Origin: Azonexus fungiphilus
GTDB taxonomy: Bacteria > Pseudomonadota > Gammaproteobacteria > Burkholderiales > Rhodocyclaceae
Reading direction: 5' to 3'
Length of the DNA stretch: 64,000 bases
NCBI RefSeq assembly: GCF_003634965.1
Contig: NZ_RBXP01000016.1
Location: 104,935 to 168,934 of the forward strand
Shown: in pieces, positions 14,663 to 25,089 of the stretch
Layout: each line of letters begins with the position of its first letter
Position numbering within the stretch: position 1 is the first letter of the stretch
Translations under genes and position numbers: made by a program
Notes under the pieces: generated by a model
What the model saw: the letters and a program-made list of their open reading frames with translations, nothing else
The model's database searches: none
What the model was told of the DNA's origin: nothing

Positions 14663-16980
14663 TCCGCGTCGAGGTCGCCGACGACTGGCGCGAACAGCCG
14701 CCACCGACCCGCTTCGCCGCCCTCGACGCCAGCGGCTGGCTGCTCTCGCTACCCGAGGAAGACGCCGCCCGCTGCTTCGCCGGCGAACTCTCGCAGATTC
14801 CCAACGCCCGCCTGCTCTCGATCTGGGGCACGACGCTGGCGGTCCTGGCGCTGCTGCTGCCGCTCGGCCTGTTCGCCATCCTCGGCAACGGCATCTACGA
14901 CCTGCTCCTCGAGGACGCGCCGACGCCGCGGCTCTACCTGGTCGTCGGCGGCTCGCTGCTGGCCTACGTCGTCCTCGCCGCCATCGCCGCCGGCTCGCGG
15001 CGGATGTCGCTGCTGTCGCAGGAACTCGGCGACATGGTCGACGGCTTCCGCGACATGACCCACCGCTTCCACCTGCGGCCGGCCCGGATCATGCGCCAGG
15101 CGCGCGCCTGGGGCCGCCTCAACGGTCTCGCCCGGACGCCGCTGGTCAGCGTCTGGAATCCCGGGCTGCCGTCGCCGGAAAACAGCGCCGAAGTCTTCTG
15201 GGACATCCTGCTGCCGCTGTTTGAAGCCCAGCTCGCCGACGGCAGCCGGCTGCGCCTGCATGTCCGCGCCGACGAGGCCGCCGCCGTCCGCGCCGCGCTG
15301 CAGGGCCGCCCGCGCCTGCAGCTGGAAGCACCGCCTGCGCGCCGCCGCGGCGGCAACGCGCAGGCCCCGGCGAGCGCCCTCGCCGCCGGCGAACGCCGCC
15401 TGGTGCAGATGCTGCGCGTCGCCAGCTTTCCGCTGCAGCGGATCATGGCCTGTCCGCTGACCGATGCCACCGGCCCCGCCTGTTTTTCCGAGAATGCCTT
15501 CCTGCGCCTGGTGCGCAGCTTCGCCGGCGAAGCCGAGCAGGACGGCGTGCATCGCTTCCTCGCCCGTTGCCGCAACGACTACGGCTACCTCGAGATGGAC
15601 GCCGACCAGATCGAACTGCTGCGCCTGCCCGACGACCTTGCCGCCGCGACCCTGGCCGACGCCCGCAATCTCGCCGCCCGCGCCCGCCAGCTGCTGATCA
15701 GCGATCCGCGCCGCTTCCTCCACGACGGCGACCCCTGCGCCCTGCTGTGCACGGTCAATGCGCTGGCCGTCCTGCACGACCGCGCCGACGACGACCCGCG
15801 CCTGCAGCAGAACCTCAAGCAGCAACTGAAGATGCTGATCGGCGAAACCCTGGCCAGCCTCGACCGCGGCGAGCACTACCCGATGTTCGCCCACCTCGCC
15901 CGCCAGGAATTCGGTGCCGGGCCGGAGGCCGGCCAGCTCGCCCGACTGCTGCCGCGGGTGATCGACGACGCCGGCGCCAGCCGCCCGCTGGCCGGCGAAG
16001 TCCTGGCGCTAACCCGCTTCAACGCCTTCGACACCGAGACGCTCGGCCGCCTCGCCCGGCTGCTCGAAGTCGGCGGCTTCTACGCCGCGGCCAGCGCCGT
16101 CTGGGGCAAGCTGGCGAGCATCGACCCGCTGTTCGCCGGCATCCGCCTGGCGCGCCTGCACGAACGCCAGGGCGACGCCGCCGCCGGCCTCGCCGCGATC
16201 GGGGACCTGCTGGCCAGCGAGCACCTCGAGCAACGCCCGGGCATCCGCGTCGCGGCGCTGCTCGAAGGCGCCTGGCTGTGCTACTCGGCACAGCCGCCCG
16301 ACGCCCTCGACCAGGGACGCGCCTGGCTCGCCGCCGCCGCCGGCGAACTGGCGCGCTGCCCGGGCGAGCCGGAAGCCTACTGGCGCCTGCACAACTACCG
16401 TGCCCTCTACCTCGACGCCGCCGGCCGCTATCCGGAAGCCATCGCCGAGCACCGCCAGGCGCTGGCGATCCCCGGCATCCAGCTGAAGTGGTACAGCGGC
16501 TCGCTGACCAATCTCGCCTACGTCAGCCGCAAGGCGGCGCTGGCCGGGCTCGGCGCGCGCGACGAGGCCGCCCGCCGGCTCGCCGAGGCGCTCGAGTACG
16601 CCAGCCTGGCGGTCGACCTCAAGCGGCGCATCGCCGACCTCGACGAACTGCCGGTGGCCCTGCACAACCTGGCGCTCGCCCACCTCTGCCGCGCCCTGCT
16701 CGATCTTCCCGGTGCCGATGTCGATGCCGCCGCCGACGCCTGCGGTGAAGGCCTGGCCATCCTGGCACGCACCGGTTCGCACAAGAAGCGCTTCGCGCTC
16801 TGCCTGGAAGCGACCCTGGCCGCCGGCCTGCGCGGCGAAGACTGGGCGGCGCGCCTGGCCGAGGCCCGTGCTGCCCGCCCGAGCGCCCGGGAACAGGCGG
16901 TGCTGGCGCGCAGCGAGGCCGCCGCGGACATCCCCGCCGCCCTCGGCCGGGCCGTCCTCGCCCTGGAAATCCTCGACTGA
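14659..16980 (+). CDS. Membrane protein with TPR-like C-terminal region, unknown function
   Basis: I do not recognise this 773-residue protein. Two hydrophobic segments lie near residues 50-75 (TTLAVLALLLPLGLFAILG) and 95-115 (LYLVVGGSLLAYVVLAAIAA), leaving a short N-terminus and a long C-terminus on the same side. The region from about 460 is alanine-rich helical and looks like degenerate tetratricopeptide repeats (paired helices such as RLHNYRALYLDAAGRYPEAIAEHRQALAI). It is coupled to gshA by an ATGA overlap and followed nine bases later by a gamma-glutamylcyclotransferase-like gene. Position suggests a role around glutathione or a related gamma-glutamyl thiol, perhaps as a scaffold; that is inference only. 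Confidence 0.75.
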   Translation: MIRVEVADDWREQPPPTRFAALDASGWLLSLPEEDAARCFAGELSQIPNARLLSIWGTTLAVLALLLPLGLFAILGNGIYDLLLEDAPTPRLYLVVGGSLLAYVVLAAIAAGSRRMSLLSQELGDMVDGFRDMTHRFHLRPARIMRQARAWGRLNGLARTPLVSVWNPGLPSPENSAEVFWDILLPLFEAQLADGSRLRLHVRADEAAAVRAALQGRPRLQLEAPPARRRGGNAQAPASALAAGERRLVQMLRVASFPLQRIMACPLTDATGPACFSENAFLRLVRSFAGEAEQDGVHRFLARCRNDYGYLEMDADQIELLRLPDDLAAATLADARNLAARARQLLISDPRRFLHDGDPCALLCTVNALAVLHDRADDDPRLQQNLKQQLKMLIGETLASLDRGEHYPMFAHLARQEFGAGPEAGQLARLLPRVIDDAGASRPLAGEVLALTRFNAFDTETLGRLARLLEVGGFYAAASAVWGKLASIDPLFAGIRLARLHERQGDAAAGLAAIGDLLASEHLEQRPGIRVAALLEGAWLCYSAQPPDALDQGRAWLAAAAGELARCPGEPEAYWRLHNYRALYLDAAGRYPEAIAEHRQALAIPGIQLKWYSGSLTNLAYVSRKAALAGLGARDEAARRLAEALEYASLAVDLKRRIADLDELPVALHNLALAHLCRALLDLPGADVDAAADACGEGLAILARTGSHKKRFALCLEATLAAGLRGEDWAARLAEARAARPSAREQAVLARSEAAADIPAALGRAVLALEILD

Positions 16981-16988
16981 GGCGGCCG

Positions 16989-17513
16989 ATGCAACTCTTC
17001 GTCTACGGCTCCCTGCTCAACCCGGACAGCGCCGAACGCGCGCTGCAACGGCGGCCGGCGCCCGGGCAGCTGGTCCCGGCCAGCCTCGCCGGCTATCGGC
17101 TGGCCTGGAACTCGATCCACCGCATCGCCACCGACGCCTGCGGCGAGATCGACGCCAGCTTCCTCAACCTGGTCGCCGATCCGGCGGCGACGGTGCCCGG
17201 CTGCCTGCTCGCCATCGACGACGCCGAGTTCGCCCGCCTGTGCCTGCGCGAGAAGGGCTATACCGCCTGCCGGCTGACCTGCCTGAGTGCCACCGGCGAG
17301 TCGCTGGCGGCCCGCGTTTTCATCGACGAACGGCCGCTGCCGGCGCAACTGCCGCCGGTGCCGGCCGGCTACCTGGCCAAGATCGAGGCCGGCCTGGCGC
17401 AGCTCCCGGCCGCTTTCGCCGCTGCCTGGCGGGCCGCCCTGCCGGCACCGCCGCTGCCGCTGATCGCCGGCGACTACCGCTTCGTCGACAGCGCCCAGAA
17501 GGCCAACACCTGA
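16989..17513 (+). CDS. Gamma-glutamylcyclotransferase-like (AIG2/GGCT fold) protein
   Basis: A 174-residue protein with the N-terminal FVYGSLLNP motif that forms the substrate pocket in gamma-glutamylcyclotransferase-fold enzymes. A glutamate in LCLREKGYTACRL fits the position of the catalytic base. GGCT enzymes release 5-oxoproline from gamma-glutamyl amines, and ChaC relatives cut glutathione itself. Placement between gshA and a gshB-like gene makes a gamma-glutamyl thiol the likely substrate, perhaps to set its level. The spacing (nine bases after the TPR gene, 16 before gshB) fits one operon. Substrate is inferred from context alone. Confidence 0.75.
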   Translation: MQLFVYGSLLNPDSAERALQRRPAPGQLVPASLAGYRLAWNSIHRIATDACGEIDASFLNLVADPAATVPGCLLAIDDAEFARLCLREKGYTACRLTCLSATGESLAARVFIDERPLPAQLPPVPAGYLAKIEAGLAQLPAAFAAAWRAALPAPPLPLIAGDYRFVDSAQKANT

Positions 17514-17529
17514 ACCGGAGGACGCCGCG

Positions 17530-18540
17530 ATGCAGCTGAGCTTCGCCAAGGAAATCTCGGGCAAGGGCGTCAGCCTGGCGCTCGGTTTCGTCGTCGATCC
17601 GCTGGCCAGCCGGCACGCCTTCAACGATCCGGCGGTGGCGCTGATGCGCGCGGCGCAGAGCCACGGTCACGAAGTGTTCGCCATCGAAACCCCGAGCCTG
17701 GGCTGGCGCAAGCCGGAAGACGGCCATCCCGGCGGCTGCTTCGGCGAGCTGATCCACCTCCACCTGCGCCCCGACGACCACGACTGGTACCGCGAGACCG
17801 GCCGCGCCTGGCGGCCGCTGCGCAGCCTCGACGCCGTCGTCGTCTGCCTCGAGCCGCCGGCCGACGGCGAATTCCTTGCCGTCACCTGGCTGCTCGAGCG
17901 CGCCGAGGCCGAGGGCCTGCGCGTCTTCAACCGGCCGCGGGCCTTGCGCGAGCATTCGGAAAAGATCGCGATCGCGGAATTTCCCCAATTTGCCCCGTCG
18001 ACCGTGATCAGTCGCGATCCCTCGCGCCTGCACGAGTTCATCGACGAGCAGCGCGACGTCGTCGTCAAACCGGTCGATGGCGGCGCCAAGGTCCGCGTCT
18101 TCCGCGTCCATCGCAACGATCCGAACCGCAACGTCGTCGTCGAGACGCTGACCGACAACGGCCGGCGTACCGTCATTGCCCAGCGCTACCTGCCGGCGAT
18201 CGCCCAGGGCGACAAGCGCATCCTGCTGATCGGCGGCAAGGTCGTACCCTGGTGCCTGGCGCGCATCCCCCGCGCCGGCGAGACGCGCGGCAGCCTGGCC
18301 GCCGGCGGCACCGGCGTCGCCCAGGAACTGTCGCCCGGCGAACGCGCGATCGCCGAGACGCTCGGCCCGCTGCTGCTCAAGCGCGGCCTGCTCATCGTCG
18401 GCCTCGACGTGATCGGCGACGCGCTCACCGGGATCAACGTCAGCCACCCCGCCGGCCTCGCCGAAATCCGCCAGCAAAGCGGCTTCGACGCCGCCGGCGC
18501 CACCATCACCGCGATCGAGCACGCATGCGGCATTTCCTGA
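17530..18540 (+). CDS. gshB: Glutathione-synthetase-like ATP-grasp enzyme, divergent
   Basis: A 336-residue ATP-grasp protein clearly related to GshB (VFNRPRALREHSEKIAIAEFPQF, AQRYLPAIAQGDKRILLIGG, LARIPRAGETRGSLAAGGTG, GLDVIGD). Several usually invariant positions differ. The RKDPP motif reads CLEPP, the glycine-rich loop DGMGGxxIFR reads DGGAKVRVFR, and the metal-ligand stretch TEINVTSP reads TGINVSHP, losing the glutamate (Glu281 in E. coli). It may still be the GshB of this strain, or a paralogue adapted to another acceptor or no longer catalytic. The GGAGG sequence ten bases before ATG is a good ribosome site. Its end overlaps apbE by 16 bases. Confidence 0.75.
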   Translation: MQLSFAKEISGKGVSLALGFVVDPLASRHAFNDPAVALMRAAQSHGHEVFAIETPSLGWRKPEDGHPGGCFGELIHLHLRPDDHDWYRETGRAWRPLRSLDAVVVCLEPPADGEFLAVTWLLERAEAEGLRVFNRPRALREHSEKIAIAEFPQFAPSTVISRDPSRLHEFIDEQRDVVVKPVDGGAKVRVFRVHRNDPNRNVVVETLTDNGRRTVIAQRYLPAIAQGDKRILLIGGKVVPWCLARIPRAGETRGSLAAGGTGVAQELSPGERAIAETLGPLLLKRGLLIVGLDVIGDALTGINVSHPAGLAEIRQQSGFDAAGATITAIEHACGIS

Positions 18541-19553
18541 TCCTCCTCCTCGCCCTGGCCGTCGCCGGCTGCGGCAAGACGCCGCTGCAGGAGCAGCAGG
18601 CCTTCGTTTTCGGCACCCGGGTCGAGGTCATCGTCGTCGATCCCGACCCGGAACAGGGGCGCAAGGCAATCGCCGCCGTGCTCCGCGAATTCGACCGCAT
18701 GCACCGGGCCTACCACGCCTGGCAGCCGTCCGAGCTGACCGCGGTGAACGACGCCATCGCCGCCGGCCGGACGCAGACGGTGACGCCCGAGCTGGCCGAG
18801 TTCATGCGCGAGGCGCAGGCGCTGTCGGCGCGCGGCGACCACCTGTTCGATCCGGGCATCGGCGCGCTGATCAAGCTGTGGGGCTTCCACGCCGAGGAAT
18901 TCGTCGCCCGCCTGCCCGACCCGCAGGCACTCGCCGCGTGGCAGCAGCAGCAGCCCTCGGTGGCCGACCTGGTCATCGACGGCACCACCGTGTCCAGCCG
19001 CAAGCGCGCGCTGGCGCTCGACTTCGGCGGCTACCTCAAGGGCGTCGCGCTCGACCGCGCTGCCGCCATCCTGCGCAGCCAGGGCATCAACAACGCACTG
19101 ATCAACATCGGCGGCAACGTCATGGCGCTCGGCAGCAAGGACGGCCGCAAGTGGCGGGTCGGCATCCAGCACCCGCGCCAGCCCGGCCCGCTGGCCACGG
19201 TGATGCTCGACGACGGCGAGGCGATCGGCACCTCCGGCGACTACCAGCGCTACTTCGAACTCGACGGCCGCCGCTATTCGCACCTGATCGATCCGCGCAG
19301 CGCCCGTCCGGTCGACCACACCCAGGCGGTGACCGTGCTCATCCCGGCCGGAGCGCAGGCCGGCACGCTCTCCGACGCCAGCTCGAAGCCGATCTTCATC
19401 GCCGGCCCCGACGGCTGGCGCGAGATGGCGCGCAAGATGGGCAGCGAACTGGTGCTGCGCGTAGACCGCGACCAGCGCATCGAGGTCACCGCGGCGCTGC
19501 ACAAGCGCCTCGAGTACATCGGCCAGCCACCGGCGATTACCGTAATTCCCTGA
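18525..19553 (+). CDS. apbE: FAD:protein FMN transferase ApbE, lipoprotein
   Basis: A 342-residue exported lipoprotein: MRHFLILLLALAVAGCGK has a lipobox with Cys16 as the probable lipidation site. ApbE attaches FMN to threonine in flavoproteins such as NqrB, NqrC or RnfG, in the periplasm, with Mg2+. Family motifs are present: FGTRVEVIV near the start, FDPGIGALIKLWGF, the ALDFGGYLKGVALDRA segment, and the metal-binding SHLIDPRSARPV. The start at 18525 places the signal peptide correctly and overlaps the end of the gshB-like gene by 16 bases, implying translational coupling. No Nqr or Rnf gene is in the window. Confidence 0.92.
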   Translation: MRHFLILLLALAVAGCGKTPLQEQQAFVFGTRVEVIVVDPDPEQGRKAIAAVLREFDRMHRAYHAWQPSELTAVNDAIAAGRTQTVTPELAEFMREAQALSARGDHLFDPGIGALIKLWGFHAEEFVARLPDPQALAAWQQQQPSVADLVIDGTTVSSRKRALALDFGGYLKGVALDRAAAILRSQGINNALINIGGNVMALGSKDGRKWRVGIQHPRQPGPLATVMLDDGEAIGTSGDYQRYFELDGRRYSHLIDPRSARPVDHTQAVTVLIPAGAQAGTLSDASSKPIFIAGPDGWREMARKMGSELVLRVDRDQRIEVTAALHKRLEYIGQPPAITVIP

Positions 19554-19654
19554 TCTTTCCTTGAAAGCCCGGCGGCCCTTGGTTATGCTGCCCGGGAGCG
19601 GCCGGGACAGGCCAGCCTGGACATTTCGGGGAGCGGCAGTCGGGAGGAATCGCC

Positions 19655-22600
19655 TTGCGCGGCATTGCGTTCGGAAAACCGGGGTTCGCCTACAGTCTGG
19701 TGCTGCGCATCGGACTGCTGATCCTGCTCGCGCTCGCCGCCTTCACCGTCGGCATCGTCCAGCTGATCGGCAAGCCGACGGTCAACCGCCTGGCCGAGGC
19801 CCAATTGCTGCTCGCCTCGGAACAGCTCGAATCGCGCTACGGCAGCCTGCTCCACTCGGTCGAGGTGACCCTGCGCAGCAGCCAGGGCTGGGGCGTCGAT
19901 GCCCGCCTCGACCATAGCGACCTGGTCCGCTTCAACGAGTTCTTCTTCGCGCTGCTCGCCAACCACGACAAGATCGACTCGGTGATCTTCGCCGACGAGC
20001 ACGGACGCGAATTCTTCATGCGCACGCGCCCCGACGGCGGCTGGATCAACCGCATCAGCAATCCCGCCGAATGGGGCCGCCAGACCTACTGGATCACCTG
20101 GAACGCGCAGCGCCGGATCGAGCACGTCGAGGTCCGCGAGAGCGACTACGATCCGCGCCAGCGGCCGTGGTTCAAGGGCGCCATGGCGCTCACCGAAGAC
20201 AACGCGGTGCACTGGACCCAGCCCTACATCTTCTTCACCAGCCGCGAACCCGGCGTCACCGCGACGATGCGCTGGCAGGACGCCGCCGGCACCCGCTACG
20301 TCATCGCCCACGACGTGCGCCTCGGCGAAATCGCCGAATTCACCACCAGCCTCAGCCTCGGCGAACGCGGCCAGGCCGCCCTGCTGCTCGGCGACGGCCG
20401 CCTGATCGCGCCGCCGCGCGATCCGCGCTTCGTCGACGCCGCCGCGATCAACGCCGCCCTGCTCAAGCCGCCGGAGGAACTCGGCTTCGCCGAACTCGCC
20501 GAGGCCTACCGGCTGTGGCACGCAGACCCGCAGCCGCTCGACCGCCTGCACGCCTTCGACCGCCCCGACGGCCGCTGGCTGAGCCGGTTCACCCATCTCG
20601 ACGCGGCCCGCACCGGTGTCTGGCTCGGCGTCGTCGCCCCCGAGCAGGATTTCGTGCCGATTTCCGGCAGCGACCTGGTCGTCCTTGCGGTCATCCTGCT
20701 CATCGCGCTCGGCCTCGGCGTCGCCGTCGCCGTCAGCATCGCCCGCCGCTTCGGCGAGCCGCTCGCCGAACTGACCGCCGAAAGCCAGCGCATCGGCCGC
20801 CAGGAACTCGACATGCCGGTGGTCACCGGCGCCCCCTGGCGCGAGGTGGTCCAGCTCGCCGACGCGCTCGAGGACATGCGCCAGCAACTGCAATCGGGCC
20901 GCCAGGCGCTGCAGGGAATCAACGCCGACCTCGAACAGACGGTGGCGATGCGCACGCACGCGCTGCGCCAGAGCGAGGAGAACCTGCGCCAGCGCGAGGC
21001 CTTCTTCCGCGCCGTCTTCGACAACGCCGCGGTCGGCATCGTCAGCCTCGATGGCGAGCGCCGCCCGACCGAGATCAACCGCGCCTTCGCCGCCTTCGTC
21101 GAACACCCGCTCGACAGCCTGCGCGACGTACACGGCCTGTGCCTGGCACCGGCCGAGGAGGAGCGCATGGCGCAGGCGCTGTCCGGCCTGCTCGCCGGCG
21201 ACGGGGCCGGCCTGCGCAGCGAGTTCGAGTTCATCGACGCCGAGGGCGGCAGCCGCTGGGGCGACGTCCAGGTCGCCGCCGTGCGTGATGAAGCCGGCGC
21301 CGTCGCCTCGCTGCTGGTCACCGTCCTCGACATCACCGACCGGCGCGAGATCGAGGTCGAGCTGGTGCGCCAGTTCGCCTTCCTGCGGGCCCTGCTCGAC
21401 ACCATTCCCAACCCGATCTTCTACAAGGGCGAGCACACCCGCTTCCTCGGCTGCAACCGCGCCTACGAGGAGTTCTTCGGCACCGACCGCGGCCAGTTCA
21501 TCGGCAAGCGCGTGGTCGATCTCGACTTCCTGCCGGAAGAGCAACGCCTCGCCTACCAGGCCGAGGACGAGCGGCTGATCGCCGAATGCGGCCGCAGCCT
21601 CAAGGTCACGACGATGCGCCGGGCCGACGGCGCGCTGCGCGACACGCTCTACGCAGTGAGCGCCTTCCGCTCGCCGGACGGCACGCCGGGCGGACTGATC
21701 GGCGTCATCGTCGACATCACGCCGCAGAAGGACGCCGAGCGCGAGGCCGAACGCGCCCGCGCCGCGGCCGAATCGGCGGCGGCGGCCAAGGCCGACTTCC
21801 TGGCCAACATGAGCCACGAGATCCGGACGCCGATGAACGCAATCATCGGCATGACCCACCTGGCGCTGCAGACCGAGCTCGACAACCGCCAGCGCAACTA
21901 CCTGAACAAGGTCGACGCGGCAGCCAAGGGCCTGCTCGGCATCATCAACGACATCCTCGACCTGTCGAAGATCGAGGCCGGGATGATGCGCTTCGAGCGC
22001 ACCGTCTTCAGCCTCGACGCGGCCCTCCAGCACCTCGGCGACCTGAGCACGATCCGCGCCCGCGAACGCGGCCTCGAACTGCTCTTCGACCTCGCCCCGG
22101 AAGTGCCGGATCATCTCGTCGGCGACCCGCTGCGCCTCGGCCAGGTGCTGCTCAACCTGGTCGGCAACGCGATCAAGTTCACCGACCAGGGCGACGTGAC
22201 GGTCACGGTCGACCTGCTCGAACGCACGGAAACCAGCGTCCGCCTGCGCTTCGAGGTCCGCGACACGGGCATCGGCATGACCGAGGAACAGCAGACCGAC
22301 CTGTTCACCGCCTTCACCCAGGCCGACAGCTCGACCACCCGCCGCTACGGCGGCACCGGCCTCGGGCTGTCGATCTGCAAGCGCATCGTCGACCTGCTCG
22401 GCGGCCACATCTCGGTGACCAGCACGCCCGGCGTCGGCAGCCGCTTCATCTTCGAACTGCCCTTCGAGCTCGCCGGCAGCGAGGTCGAGACGCCGCGCCG
22501 GCTCGGCCTGCCCGAACACCTGCGCACCCTGGTCGTCGATGACAGCCCGGGCGCCCGCGAAGTCTTCGCCCACCAGCTCGCCGCGCTCGGCATCGACTGC

Positions 22601-23953
22601 CGGGTCGCCGCCGGCGGCGCCGAGGCCCTGGTCGAGCTGGCCGCCGCCCGCCAGGCCGGCCAGCCCTTCGGCCTGCTGCTGATCGACTGGAAGATGCCGG
22701 GCATGGACGGCGTCGAACTGGTCGGCGCGATCCGCCGCGACGATGCCGGCGGCGACCCGCTGCCGGTGATCATGATCACCGCCCACGACCATGACGAATT
22801 GCGCGAGGCGCTGCGCCCGCACACGGTCAGCGCGATCCTCGGCAAGCCGGCGACGCCGTCGTCGCTGTTCGACTGCATCATGCTCGCGCTGCATCGCGCG
22901 CCGGGCGTTCCCGAAGCGCTGCCGGCACCGGCGACGACGGCAACGCTGAGCGGACGGCGGGTGCTGCTGGTCGAGGACAACGAGGTTAATCGCGAGCTGG
23001 CCGAGGAAATGCTCGGCAGCTTCGGTCTGAGCGTGGCCACTGCCGAGAACGGGGCGATTGCGGTCGACCGCGTCGAAGCCGGCAAATTCGACCTGGTCCT
23101 GATGGACTGCCAGATGCCGGTGATGGACGGCTACGAGGCGACCCGGCGGATCCGCGAGAATCCGGCGCTGAAATCGCTGCCGATCATCGCGATGACCGCC
23201 AACGCGCTCGCCGCCGACCGCGAACGCTGCCTCGCCGCCGGCATGGACGACCATGTCGCCAAGCCGATCGACGTCGCCGTGCTGCGCGCGACGCTGGCCC
23301 GCTGGCTCGGCGACGCCCCCGGCGCGGCGCCGGCGCCGGCCGAGGTGGGCGAGCCGCCGGCCGACGCGGCGATCGACGCCGCCGGCGCGATCGCCCGCCT
23401 GGGCGGCAAGCCGCAACTGCACGCCCGCCTGCTCAACCGCTTCGCCGACGACCAGCGCGACTTCCTCGAACGCTTGCGTGCCGCCCACGCCCACGGCCGC
23501 CTCGACGAAATGCTGCTGCTCGCCCACACCATGCGCGGGCTGGCCGGCAACATCGGCGCCGGCCGTCTGGCCGGACTGGCCGGCGACCTCGAACAGTGCC
23601 TGCGCCAGCAACCCGACGCCATCCGCCGCATCGACGCGCTGATCGGCCTGCTCGACGAAGCCCTCGGCGCCGTCTTCGCGATCATCGCCGGGCGCGCCGC
23701 ACCGCCCGCCGCCGTCGCGCTGCCGGAAACCGACCTGAGTGCCGGCCTGGCCCGCCTCCAGCGCCTGCTCGACGACGACGACGCCGGTGCCGTCGCCGAG
23801 TTCGAAACGCTGGTCGGCGGCCTGCGGAACAAATTCCCGGCTGCCGTCGTCGACGAACTGTCGGTCAGGATCAACCACTACGATTTCGAAGCCGCCACCG
23901 CGATCCTCAAGCAGCTCACCGGAACGCCCAACCCCGAAGCCGAACAACCATGA
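19655..23953 (+). CDS. Hybrid histidine kinase with dCache sensor, two receivers and HPt
   Basis: A 1432-residue inner-membrane kinase. Order: membrane segment (16-38), double-Cache periplasmic sensor (about 40-340), second membrane segment (about 345-365), HAMP, two PAS domains (about 450-690), HisKA with His721 in SHEIRTPMN, HATPase_c with GTGLGLSI, receiver 1 with Asp1011 (IDWKMPG), receiver 2 with Asp1151 (MDCQMPV), and a C-terminal HPt with His1291 in [13 protein letters not shown]. This is a full intramolecular phosphorelay. The start is TTG at 19655 behind GGGAGGAAT, the best ribosome site available. The stop overlaps the HD-GYP regulator by four bases, so that regulator is the likely output. 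Confidence 0.9.
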   Translation: MRGIAFGKPGFAYSLVLRIGLLILLALAAFTVGIVQLIGKPTVNRLAEAQLLLASEQLESRYGSLLHSVEVTLRSSQGWGVDARLDHSDLVRFNEFFFALLANHDKIDSVIFADEHGREFFMRTRPDGGWINRISNPAEWGRQTYWITWNAQRRIEHVEVRESDYDPRQRPWFKGAMALTEDNAVHWTQPYIFFTSREPGVTATMRWQDAAGTRYVIAHDVRLGEIAEFTTSLSLGERGQAALLLGDGRLIAPPRDPRFVDAAAINAALLKPPEELGFAELAEAYRLWHADPQPLDRLHAFDRPDGRWLSRFTHLDAARTGVWLGVVAPEQDFVPISGSDLVVLAVILLIALGLGVAVAVSIARRFGEPLAELTAESQRIGRQELDMPVVTGAPWREVVQLADALEDMRQQLQSGRQALQGINADLEQTVAMRTHALRQSEENLRQREAFFRAVFDNAAVGIVSLDGERRPTEINRAFAAFVEHPLDSLRDVHGLCLAPAEEERMAQALSGLLAGDGAGLRSEFEFIDAEGGSRWGDVQVAAVRDEAGAVASLLVTVLDITDRREIEVELVRQFAFLRALLDTIPNPIFYKGEHTRFLGCNRAYEEFFGTDRGQFIGKRVVDLDFLPEEQRLAYQAEDERLIAECGRSLKVTTMRRADGALRDTLYAVSAFRSPDGTPGGLIGVIVDITPQKDAEREAERARAAAESAAAAKADFLANMSHEIRTPMNAIIGMTHLALQTELDNRQRNYLNKVDAAAKGLLGIINDILDLSKIEAGMMRFERTVFSLDAALQHLGDLSTIRARERGLELLFDLAPEVPDHLVGDPLRLGQVLLNLVGNAIKFTDQGDVTVTVDLLERTETSVRLRFEVRDTGIGMTEEQQTDLFTAFTQADSSTTRRYGGTGLGLSICKRIVDLLGGHISVTSTPGVGSRFIFELPFELAGSEVETPRRLGLPEHLRTLVVDDSPGAREVFAHQLAALGIDCRVAAGGAEALVELAAARQAGQPFGLLLIDWKMPGMDGVELVGAIRRDDAGGDPLPVIMITAHDHDELREALRPHTVSAILGKPATPSSLFDCIMLALHRAPGVPEALPAPATTATLSGRRVLLVEDNEVNRELAEEMLGSFGLSVATAENGAIAVDRVEAGKFDLVLMDCQMPVMDGYEATRRIRENPALKSLPIIAMTANALAADRERCLAAGMDDHVAKPIDVAVLRATLARWLGDAPGAAPAPAEVGEPPADAAIDAAGAIARLGGKPQLHARLLNRFADDQRDFLERLRAAHAHGRLDEMLLLAHTMRGLAGNIGAGRLAGLAGDLEQCLRQQPDAIRRIDALIGLLDEALGAVFAIIAGRAAPPAAVALPETDLSAGLARLQRLLDDDDAGAVAEFETLVGGLRNKFPAAVVDELSVRINHYDFEAATAILKQLTGTPNPEAEQP

Positions 23954-25083
23954 CACCCCTGCTCCCGAAACAAAGCATCCTGGTCGTCGACGACACCCCG
24001 GAAAACATCACCATCCTGACCGAGGTCCTCGCCGGCGATTACCGCATCCGGGTCGCCACCTCGGGCGAGAAGGCGCTCAAGATCATCTATTCCGACGAGC
24101 CGCCCGACCTGATCCTGCTCGACATCATGATGCCCGGGCTGTCGGGCCTGGAAATCTGCCGCCGGCTCAAGGCCAACCCCGACCGGCGGCGGATCCCGGT
24201 GATCTTCGTCACCGCGATGACCAGCACCGAAGACGAGGAACGCGGGCTCGAAATCGGCGCCGTCGACTACATCACCAAGCCGATCAGCCCGCCCATCGTC
24301 AAGGCGCGGGTGCGTACCCACCTGGCGCTCTACGACCAGTCGCGCGAACTCGAGCGGATGGTCCGCCAGCGCACGCTGGAACTGATGACGACGCGCCAGC
24401 AGATCATCCGCCGGCTCGGCCGGGCCGCCGAGTTCAAGGACAACGAGACCGGCAACCACGTGCTGCGCATGAGCCACTACGCCCGCCTGATCGCCGAAGC
24501 CCACGGCCTCGGCGAGGAAGCCGCGAGCATCATCTTCCAGACGGCGCCGATGCACGACATCGGCAAGATCGGCATCCCCGACGCGATCCTGCTCAAGCCG
24601 GGCAAGCTCGACGCCGAGGAATGGAAGGTCATGCACCAGCACCCGATCATGGGAGCCGAGATCATCGGCAAGCACGAGAACGAGCTGCTCGAGACGGCCC
24701 GCATCATCGCCCTCTGCCACCACGAGAAATGGGACGGCAGCGGCTATCCGCGCGGGCTCAAGGGCGAGGAGATCCCGCTCGAGGGACGCATCGTCGCCAT
24801 CGCCGACGTCTTCGACGCGCTCGTCTCGGTCCGCCCGTACAAGCCGGCCTTCCCGCTCGACGAGGCGCTGCGCCTGATGGACGCACAGACCGGCAGCCAT
24901 TTCGATCCGCAGCTGATGCAGGCCTTCCGCCAGGCGCTGCCGGAAATCCTGCGGATCAAGGACATCTACGCCGACGAAAACGGTGCGCTGACCGACCTCG
25001 AATTCCACATCCAGGAAATCTACGACCACCGCAACGACCCCGACGGCTACCCCGGGGTCCTGGTCAGCGACAAGGAGAGCTGA
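23950..25083 (+). CDS. HD-GYP response regulator (cyclic di-GMP phosphodiesterase)
   Basis: A 377-residue RpfG-like protein. The receiver (residues 5-125) has phospho-acceptor Asp58 in LLDIMMPG. A helical linker leads to an HD-GYP domain with metal-binding His202-Asp203 in MHDIGKIG and the Gly265-Tyr266-Pro267 motif in GSGYPRGLKGEEIP. HD-GYP domains hydrolyse cyclic di-GMP, so phosphorylation probably changes second-messenger level. ATG 23950 overlaps the kinase stop (ATGA), a strong sign the two form one pathway. Six bases separate it from the convergent dtd gene, with no visible terminator. Confidence 0.92.
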   Translation: MTPLLPKQSILVVDDTPENITILTEVLAGDYRIRVATSGEKALKIIYSDEPPDLILLDIMMPGLSGLEICRRLKANPDRRRIPVIFVTAMTSTEDEERGLEIGAVDYITKPISPPIVKARVRTHLALYDQSRELERMVRQRTLELMTTRQQIIRRLGRAAEFKDNETGNHVLRMSHYARLIAEAHGLGEEAASIIFQTAPMHDIGKIGIPDAILLKPGKLDAEEWKVMHQHPIMGAEIIGKHENELLETARIIALCHHEKWDGSGYPRGLKGEEIPLEGRIVAIADVFDALVSVRPYKPAFPLDEALRLMDAQTGSHFDPQLMQAFRQALPEILRIKDIYADENGALTDLEFHIQEIYDHRNDPDGYPGVLVSDKES

Positions 25084-25089
25084 GCGCGG

